Shown: positions 59,451 through 64,000 of the stretch, in pieces | Position numbering within the stretch: the stretch's first letter is position 1 | Layout: each line of letters starts with the position of its first letter | From: Azomonas macrocytogenes | Lineage (GTDB): Bacteria > Pseudomonadota > Gammaproteobacteria > Pseudomonadales > Pseudomonadaceae | Assembly: GCF_014191985.1 (NCBI RefSeq) | Contig: NZ_JACHXI010000001.1 | Location: forward strand, 310,001-374,000 | Length of the DNA stretch: 64,000 nucleotides | Direction of reading: 5' to 3' | Program-made: the position numbers and the translations under genes | Notes under the pieces: generated by a model | The model's database searches: none | Told to the model about the DNA's origin: nothing | What the model saw: the letters and a program-made list of their open reading frames with translations, nothing else

Positions 59451-59699
59451 ATGTACGTCTGTCTTTGCCATGGCATTACCGATGGCCACATTCGTGAAGC
59501 TATCTCCGAAGGATGCTGCAGTTTTCGCGATGTACGAAGCACGCTCGGCGTTGGCACCCAATGCGGAAAATGTGCCTGTGCCGCCAAAGGACTTGTGAAA
59601 GAAACCTTGAGTAATTTGCCTATTATCCAAACAGAATCGCCGATGGTTGTTTGCCCTGCCAATGCCCAGATGGAGTCTGTTGCGCTAGAAGCCAGTTAG
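59451..59699 (+). CDS. bfd: Bacterioferritin-associated ferredoxin
   Basis: 2Fe-2S protein of 82 residues that docks on bacterioferritin and delivers electrons to reduce and release stored iron. The cluster ligands are C4 and C6 (MYVCLCHGITDGHIREAI) and CGKC near residues 38-41 (GTQCGKCACAA). The C-terminus is a little longer than the usual 64-73 residues. The bacterioferritin gene follows after 144 bases, and a Fur-like box precedes it. Confidence 0.95.
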   Translation: MYVCLCHGITDGHIREAISEGCCSFRDVRSTLGVGTQCGKCACAAKGLVKETLSNLPIIQTESPMVVCPANAQMESVALEAS

Positions 59700-59843
59700 A
59701 AAACCGGCTTCTTCGACCTCCTAACCCCGCTGCCTCATATCAGGCAGTGCGCTTTCTCTTTGCCTGAAGCAATTGATTGACAGTAGCTCGTCAAGTCGCC
59801 AGACTCTTATGCAATTTCTCCAAGCAAATCAGGCAGAGAAGAC

Positions 59844-60317
59844 ATGAAAGGCGACAAGCAGGTCATCCAGCATCTCAACAAAATCCTCGCTAACGAGCTG
59901 ATTGCGATCAACCAATACTTCCTGCATGCGCGCATGTACGAAGATTGGGGCCTGGAAAAACTCGGCAAGCACGAATATAAAGAATCCATCGACGAGATGA
60001 AGCATGCCGACAAATTGACCAAGCGCATTCTCTTTCTCGAAGGTATTCCCAATCTGCAGGAACTCGGCAAGCTGCTGATCGGCGAAAACACCCGCGAAAT
60101 GCTCGAATGCGACCTGCGTCTGGAGCAGAAAGCCCTCCCCGATCTACGTGCAGCCATCGCCTATTGCGAAACCGTTGGGGATTATGGCAGTCGTGAACTG
60201 CTCGAAGACATCCTTGAATCCGAAGAAGATCATGTGGACTGGTTGGAAACCCAGTTGGGTCTTATCGACAAGGTTGGCCTCGAAAACTACATCCAATCTC
60301 AGATGGATGAAGAGTGA
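59844..60317 (+). CDS. bfr: Bacterioferritin
   Basis: 24-mer iron-storage protein of 157 residues. Ferroxidase ligands E18 ([13 protein letters not shown]) and E51/H54 (DEMKHADKL), and the C-terminal helix [17 protein letters not shown], are present. Met52, the axial haem ligand between subunits, is kept, so this is the haem-binding BfrB-like form that partners Bfd. GGCAGAGAAGAC precedes the ATG. A strong terminator follows at 60346. Confidence 0.96.
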   Translation: MKGDKQVIQHLNKILANELIAINQYFLHARMYEDWGLEKLGKHEYKESIDEMKHADKLTKRILFLEGIPNLQELGKLLIGENTREMLECDLRLEQKALPDLRAAIAYCETVGDYGSRELLEDILESEEDHVDWLETQLGLIDKVGLENYIQSQMDEE

Positions 60318-60345
60318 AGCCATCCTGGCTGCCCTGCTCTCAATG

Positions 60346-60373
60346 AAAAAGCCCCGCATTTGCGGGGCTTTTT
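60346..60373 (+). terminator. Intrinsic terminator after bfr
   Basis: AAAAAGCCCCGC-ATT-TGCGGGGCTTTTT: a GC-rich stem with A- and T-runs on both sides, so it may act in both directions. Confidence 0.92.
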
Positions 60374-60377
60374 CATA

Positions 60378-60552
60378 AGAACCTGTTCACGATCTGCTGC
60401 GCGTCGGCCAAACGGCGTTGAAACCAGCCTGGATCGCCAGCCCGGTCGAAATGCTCATTTACCACTCGTAAACTCGCACGCGAGCCCGGCCCGCTTCCTC
60501 AGCCGTTTTCGCCACCGTTTAGCTCTAGCTCGCGAGATCGTGAACAGGCTCT
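60378..60552. mobile_element. 175-bp MITE-like inverted-repeat element between bfr and grxD
   Basis: AGAACCTGTTCACGATCT at the left and AGATCGTGAACAGGCTCT at the right are 17 of 18 complementary. The interior is GC-rich with no gene. A TAAG repeat flanks both ends but not at equal distance, so the target duplication is uncertain. I recall similar GAGCCTGTTCACGATCTC sequences dispersed in other Pseudomonas genomes. The element differs from the 266-bp MITE at 25409. Confidence 0.72.
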
Positions 60553-60571
60553 AAGATCGAATCGATTCTTA

Positions 60572-60898
60572 TCAAGCATCGGCCTTGGCGGCTGCCGACT
60601 TCAACAATTCCTGCAGTTCGCCTTTTTCGTACAGCTCAATCAGGATATCGCTACCACCAACCAGCTCACCGCCGACCCAGAGTTGGGGAAAGGTTGGCCA
60701 GTTGGCATATTTCGGCAGGTTTGCGCGGATTTCCGGATTCTGCAGGATATCGACGTAAGCGAACTTCTCACCACAGCTCATGATTATTTGCGCAGCTCGT
60801 GCAGAAAAACCGCACTGAGGTGCATTCGGCGAACCCTTCATATAAAGAAGCACGGGATTGACTGCGATCTGTTCTTTGATGGTTTCGATGATATCCAT
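60572..60898 (-). CDS. grxD: Monothiol glutaredoxin, CGFS type
   Basis: Glutaredoxin of 108 residues whose CGFS active site (C29-G-F-S) binds a bridging 2Fe-2S cluster with glutathione and passes it to Fe-S assembly partners. GSPNAPQCGFSARA near 22-35, NWPTFPQLWVGGELVGGSDI near 66-85 and K21 are the expected glutathione-binding parts. Its promoter region now holds the decayed group II intron, whose 3' end is 19 bases before this ATG. A SD-like GAGGTGCC precedes the start. Confidence 0.95.
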   Translation of the reverse strand: MDIIETIKEQIAVNPVLLYMKGSPNAPQCGFSARAAQIIMSCGEKFAYVDILQNPEIRANLPKYANWPTFPQLWVGGELVGGSDILIELYEKGELQELLKSAAAKADA

Positions 60899-60916
60899 AA
60901 GGCACCTCGGCTAATT

Positions 60917-61180
60917 GTCGGGTAGCTCTGGATCATTACTGATCCAGAGGCCCCTGAGAACCTACATGCAGGTGGGTCTGCCCGCATAAGGCTCAAGCTT
61001 ACGTAAAGCCAGCCAAACGACTGGCCAGCAACTATGACTAACGATCTTAGCACCTCAGACCGCCATATCGTAGGGTCACCGTCAATTGCCGACTGTGCAG
61101 CAATACATAGCAGTTGGGATGAAACAGCACGCGGTTTCTCAGGGCATCCTGACCCACTGACCATCTGTCTGATATCGCTC
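60917..61180 (-). mobile_element. Degenerate 3' fragment of a second group II intron
   Basis: On the minus strand the segment reads a frameshifted tail of an intron HNH domain (NRVLFHPNCYVLLHS; the intact intron has NRVLLHPNCHALVHS). Then comes a decayed domain V (GAGCCTTATGCGGG...CATGTAGGTTC, GAAA loop lost) and a domain VI stem ending CTACCCGAC at 60917. This is the same last nine bases as the intact intron at 1918. The 5' part is missing. No splicing or mobility is expected. Confidence 0.82.
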
Positions 61181-61354
61181 CTGAAGCGGACATTCCAAGT
61201 AAAAGGCGGAGTTTGCGCCAAGGAAGGATTTCCCGATAAGATCGGCGTTTTCCCTTTCCGTCGCTCGCTTTACGGCTCATCAGTCAGTCGCCGGCAGGCT
61301 TTGCCGCGATAAATGTGCCAGGCCGCGACCAGAGGCTCTACAAGGTATTCGATA
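61181..61354. other. Spacer before argF
   Basis: About 170 bases holding the argF promoter. A minus-strand ORF crossing it (61047-61280) is the intron relic reading through unrelated bases. Nothing else is recognised. Confidence 0.4.
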
Positions 61355-62272
61355 ATGAGCGCCAGACACTTTCTTTCCTTGATGGACTGCACACCCCAGG
61401 AGCTCGATGCCCTGATCCGTCGCGGCATCGAACTGAAAGAACTGCGCGAACGTGGTGTGCTTTTCGAGCCGCTGAAAAATCGCATTCTGGGAATGATTTT
61501 CGAGAAGGCATCCACCCGGACCCGTCTTTCCTTCGAAGCCGGGATGATCCAGCTCGGTGGCCAGGCCATTTTTCTTTCGCCGCGGGACAGCCAGCTTGGG
61601 CGCGGCGAGCCACTTGGCGACACCGCCATCGTCATGTCGCGCATGCTCGATGCAGTCATGATTCGCACATTCTCCCATAGCACGCTGACAGAGTTTGCCG
61701 CTCACTCGCAGGTCCCGGTCATCAACGGACTGTCCGACGATCTGCATCCCTGTCAGGTACTGGCTGACATGCAGACGTTCCTGGAGCATCGCGGCAGCAT
61801 CACCGGCAAGACGATGGCCTGGATCGGTGATGGCAACAATATGTGCAACACCTATATCGAAGCAGCGATTCAGTTCGACTTCCACCTGCATATAGCCTGC
61901 CCGACGGGCTATGGTCCCAAGGCCAGCCTGCTGGCACAGGCCGGTAATCGAGTGAAAATATTCACCGATCCGAACGCAGCAGTAGCGGGTGCTCATTTGA
62001 TCAGTACGGATGTATGGACGTCGATGGGCCAGGAAGACGAAGTTCAGGCCCGTCTCGCGTTGTTCCGCCCTTATCAGGTCAACCAGGCGCTGCTCGACCG
62101 GGCGGAAAAGGACGTCCTGTTCATGCATTGCCTGCCGGCGCACAGGGGTGAAGAGATCAGTGAAGATCTGCTCGACGATCCGCGCTCAGTAGCCTGGGAC
62201 CAGGCGGAAAATCGTCTGCACGCACAAAAAGCCCTGCTCGAATTTCTGGTGAAACCGGCTCTCGGCTCGTAG
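61355..62272 (+). CDS. argF: Ornithine carbamoyltransferase, anabolic
   Basis: Arginine biosynthesis enzyme of 305 residues making citrulline from ornithine and carbamoyl phosphate. The carbamoyl-phosphate site is [16 protein letters not shown] at about 48-63, [12 protein letters not shown] near 130-141, and the ornithine-binding [10 protein letters not shown] near 258-267. Length and HCLP motif fit the trimeric ArgF type, not the longer catabolic ArcB. ATG at 61355 is the family start [12 protein letters not shown]. Confidence 0.96.
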   Translation: MSARHFLSLMDCTPQELDALIRRGIELKELRERGVLFEPLKNRILGMIFEKASTRTRLSFEAGMIQLGGQAIFLSPRDSQLGRGEPLGDTAIVMSRMLDAVMIRTFSHSTLTEFAAHSQVPVINGLSDDLHPCQVLADMQTFLEHRGSITGKTMAWIGDGNNMCNTYIEAAIQFDFHLHIACPTGYGPKASLLAQAGNRVKIFTDPNAAVAGAHLISTDVWTSMGQEDEVQARLALFRPYQVNQALLDRAEKDVLFMHCLPAHRGEEISEDLLDDPRSVAWDQAENRLHAQKALLEFLVKPALGS

Positions 62273-62336
62273 CGCAACTACCTCTACAGCTTCTCTGCCA
62301 CTCCATGGCAGCCTTGAGAACGGCGGCTGGAAACGC

Positions 62337-62819
62337 TCAGCTCTTCTGCCGCCGTTGACGAAAGAATTCGCCAAGCACTGCTCCGCACTCTTCGGCCAGA
62401 ATTCCGCCTTCGACCAGTACTCGGTGATTGAGAAAATCCTGGCTGAAAAAGCGCCCCTGGCTAACGGCCGCGCCGGCTCTGGGCTCGGCAGCACCAAAAA
62501 CCAGCCGCTGAATTCGCGTATGAACGATCAGCCCGGCGCACATGCTGCAAGGCTCCAGGGTCACGTAGAGCGTAGCGCCTGGCAGTCGATAGTTCGCCAC
62601 CGCCTCGGCGGCAGCCCGGATCGCCATCATCTCGGCATGCGCGCTGGGATCATGGGTCGAGATGGGACAGTTGAAACCACGCCCGATGATTTCTCCCGAA
62701 CGCACCAGTACGGCACCGACCGGCACCTCGCCGCACTCGGCCCCCTGGCGCGCCAGCCTTAGCGCCTCGCGCATGAAAAACTCATCCTGGCTGCGGTCGA
62801 TGATCAACGGTCGGTTCAT
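62337..62819 (-). CDS. tadA: tRNA-specific adenosine deaminase TadA
   Basis: Zinc deaminase of 160 residues that makes inosine-34 in tRNA-Arg(ACG). Active-site HAEMMAIRAA (His-Ala-Glu at about 61-63) and PCSMCAGLIVHTRI (PCxxC near 91-95) are intact. The C-terminal FFRQRRQKS is the usual basic tail. It is convergent with argF. The stretch downstream (to 62960) separates it from the ThDP enzyme on the same strand. Confidence 0.95.
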   Translation of the reverse strand: MNRPLIIDRSQDEFFMREALRLARQGAECGEVPVGAVLVRSGEIIGRGFNCPISTHDPSAHAEMMAIRAAAEAVANYRLPGATLYVTLEPCSMCAGLIVHTRIQRLVFGAAEPRAGAAVSQGRFFSQDFLNHRVLVEGGILAEECGAVLGEFFRQRRQKS

Positions 62820-62959
62820 GGCATCGTTCTTTGCAAAACCTTGTGCATCAGTTCATGGCAGTGGCTCCCAGCGGCCCGCCAGGAAATTCCAGGGCCGCGA
62901 TTATCCACTACATTGGGGCCGTGGCCGAAATACATCTTCTTCGCCAACCCCAAGGAAAT

Positions 62960-64000
62960 TCAGGTGCCAATCATGATTTCCACCAGATTGGCCGTACCGC
63001 CCTCGATACCGGCGCGAATCGCCGGGGCGATATCCGTAGCCCTGGAGACGCGAACGGCAGGCACTCCCATCGATGCCGCCATGGCCTGGTAGTCAATGAG
63101 CGGTTCGATGAGATCCATGGCAATGAACTTGCCCTTGCGTACCGATGCGTAATCGGTCTGTGCCTTCATGAAATTCTTCAGCACATTGTATTCGTGATTG
63201 TTCATCACCACGAAGGTCACCGGCAGTTTCTCGTGGGCGGCGGTCCACAGCGCCTGTGGCGAATATAGCGCAGCCCCGTCACCCACCAGGCAGACCACCG
63301 GTTCGCGCCCCAGGCCGAGCGAATAACCGACCGCCGCCGGCATTCCCCAGCCAAGCCCACCACCACGCAGGAATGCATACTGGCGCGCCGACGGGCTATC
63401 GAGGAAATGGCGCAGATGCGCTGCCGTAGCGATGGCCTCGTCGACGATGGCGACTTGCGGCCCGATGGCATGCGCCGCTTCATGGGCGGCGACCAGCGGT
63501 GAAATGACCGACGCCGTCCATTCGGCCCGCACATCTTGCTCCAGGTTCTGCCTTGCGGCCCGGCGAGTGGTCGCCGCTTGCCGGATCAGTTCACTACGCT
63601 GCGATGCAGTGCCTGCGACCAGCGGCGCCAACTGTGGCAACAGCCCGCGCAGCGAAGTGCGAATATCCCCGACCAGCGACAGGCGTGTCGGAAAGGTCCG
63701 GCCCAGGTCGCGGACATCCGTGGATAACTGGTAGATCTCGCATTGCGGCGGAACCACCGGCCCTTCACTGTAAAGGATGGTGATCAGTGACTTGCCACCC
63801 AGAGCAAAAACGGCATCGTAATGTTCCAGCTCCCTGGCAATCTCCGCAGCCTTCGGCGACAGGTTGCCAGCCCACAGCGCATGCGCGGTAGGAAATGGAA
63901 TATGGGCTGGCCAGGACGAACCGTAGACCGGCGCACCGAGCAACTCGGCCAGTTGCACGACCTCCTCTGCCGCCCCGGACCCATGGACTTCGTCACCGGC
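62960..64000 (-). CDS. ThDP-dependent enzyme, benzoylformate decarboxylase/acetolactate synthase-like, partial
   Basis: The C-terminal 346 residues of a ThDP enzyme; the N-terminal part is beyond the window end at 64000. The central cofactor domain has VYGSSWPAHIPFPTAHALWAGN, and the pyrophosphate motif is LVGDGAALYSPQALWTAAHEKLPVTFVVMNN (GDG-x26-NN). GGGLGWGMPAAVGYSLGL precedes it. This pattern, with no acetolactate-synthase FAD features visible, is closest to the benzoylformate decarboxylase (MdlC) branch. Substrate is not certain. It is unlike poxB in sequence apart from the ThDP motifs. Confidence 0.82.
   Translation of the reverse strand, partial: AGDEVHGSGAAEEVVQLAELLGAPVYGSSWPAHIPFPTAHALWAGNLSPKAAEIARELEHYDAVFALGGKSLITILYSEGPVVPPQCEIYQLSTDVRDLGRTFPTRLSLVGDIRTSLRGLLPQLAPLVAGTASQRSELIRQAATTRRAARQNLEQDVRAEWTASVISPLVAAHEAAHAIGPQVAIVDEAIATAAHLRHFLDSPSARQYAFLRGGGLGWGMPAAVGYSLGLGREPVVCLVGDGAALYSPQALWTAAHEKLPVTFVVMNNHEYNVLKNFMKAQTDYASVRKGKFIAMDLIEPLIDYQAMAASMGVPAVRVSRATDIAPAIRAGIEGGTANLVEIMIGT

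Overview
The window is a piece of chromosome from a member of the Pseudomonadaceae (Pseudomonas in the broad sense). Many gene neighbourhoods match the Pseudomonas core layout known to me: fpr and an ErdR-type response regulator, gltX followed by tRNA-Ala/tRNA-Glu, uvrB, an aromatic aminotransferase and tRNA-Asn, tsaB, adk, ppc, the DUF4398 and LptF-type lipoproteins, lysS and prfB, recJ with a YaeQ gene, and bfd, bfr, grxD and argF. Codon use is GC-rich, and FecI/FecR/TonB iron uptake and a Fur-like box before bfd fit the same group. Species cannot be fixed from the sequence alone.

Layout. 1-6700: 5' part of dinG (minus), a group II intron with its maturase in the dinG upstream region, then a CopD-like membrane protein, a decayed OmpA fragment, a DUF6231-like gene and a YchJ gene. 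6800-14000 (mostly minus): fpr, a LuxR-type response regulator, a thioesterase, two tRNA-Ala/tRNA-Glu pairs, gltX, uvrB. 14260-17900: aminotransferase and tRNA-Asn, then a small AT-richer insert ending in a copy of the tRNA-Asn 3' end. The insert carries an MDR oxidoreductase and a frameshifted ArsR-type regulator that appear to share an operator.

18000-34100 is a molybdenum-cofactor and formate block: mobB, a formate/nitrite-family channel, a LysR regulator, fdhD, a single-subunit FdhF/YdeP-type molybdo-oxidoreductase, moaA, mobA, moaB, moaC, moaD, moaE and, beyond a fecI-fecR-TonB receptor unit, moeA. MoaA and MoaC make precursor Z, MoaD and MoaE insert the dithiolene sulfurs, MoeA inserts Mo, MobA/MobB add the nucleotide, FdhD sulfurates the cofactor, and the channel can bring formate to the enzyme. 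The channel gene and fdhD have near-duplicate upstream regions that reach past their start codons. The operon has been invaded by a 266-bp MITE between moaA and mobA and by several hairpin repeats.

34200-48200: rsmJ, a PAP2-type acid phosphatase, an extensin-like protein, DUF72, a small unknown protein, tsaB, adk, ppc, a small conserved protein, two lipoproteins, a macrodomain protein, an alpha/beta hydrolase, an AIM24-type protein and a DUF1704 metallohydrolase. 48260-51520: a FadR-type regulator divergent from poxB, then a DUF3144 gene. 52000-59300 (minus): lysS, prfB with its programmed frameshift, DUF533, an Old Yellow Enzyme, recJ, yaeQ. 59450-64000: bfd, bfr, a second MITE, grxD, a decayed 3' fragment of a second group II intron, argF, tadA and a truncated ThDP enzyme running off the window.

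I did not find a clearly unprecedented system. The most informative signals are the duplicated fdh promoter-leader, the MITE that rewrote the moaA stop and mobA start, the tRNA-Asn att duplication, and one intact plus one relic group II intron sharing the same 3' end.
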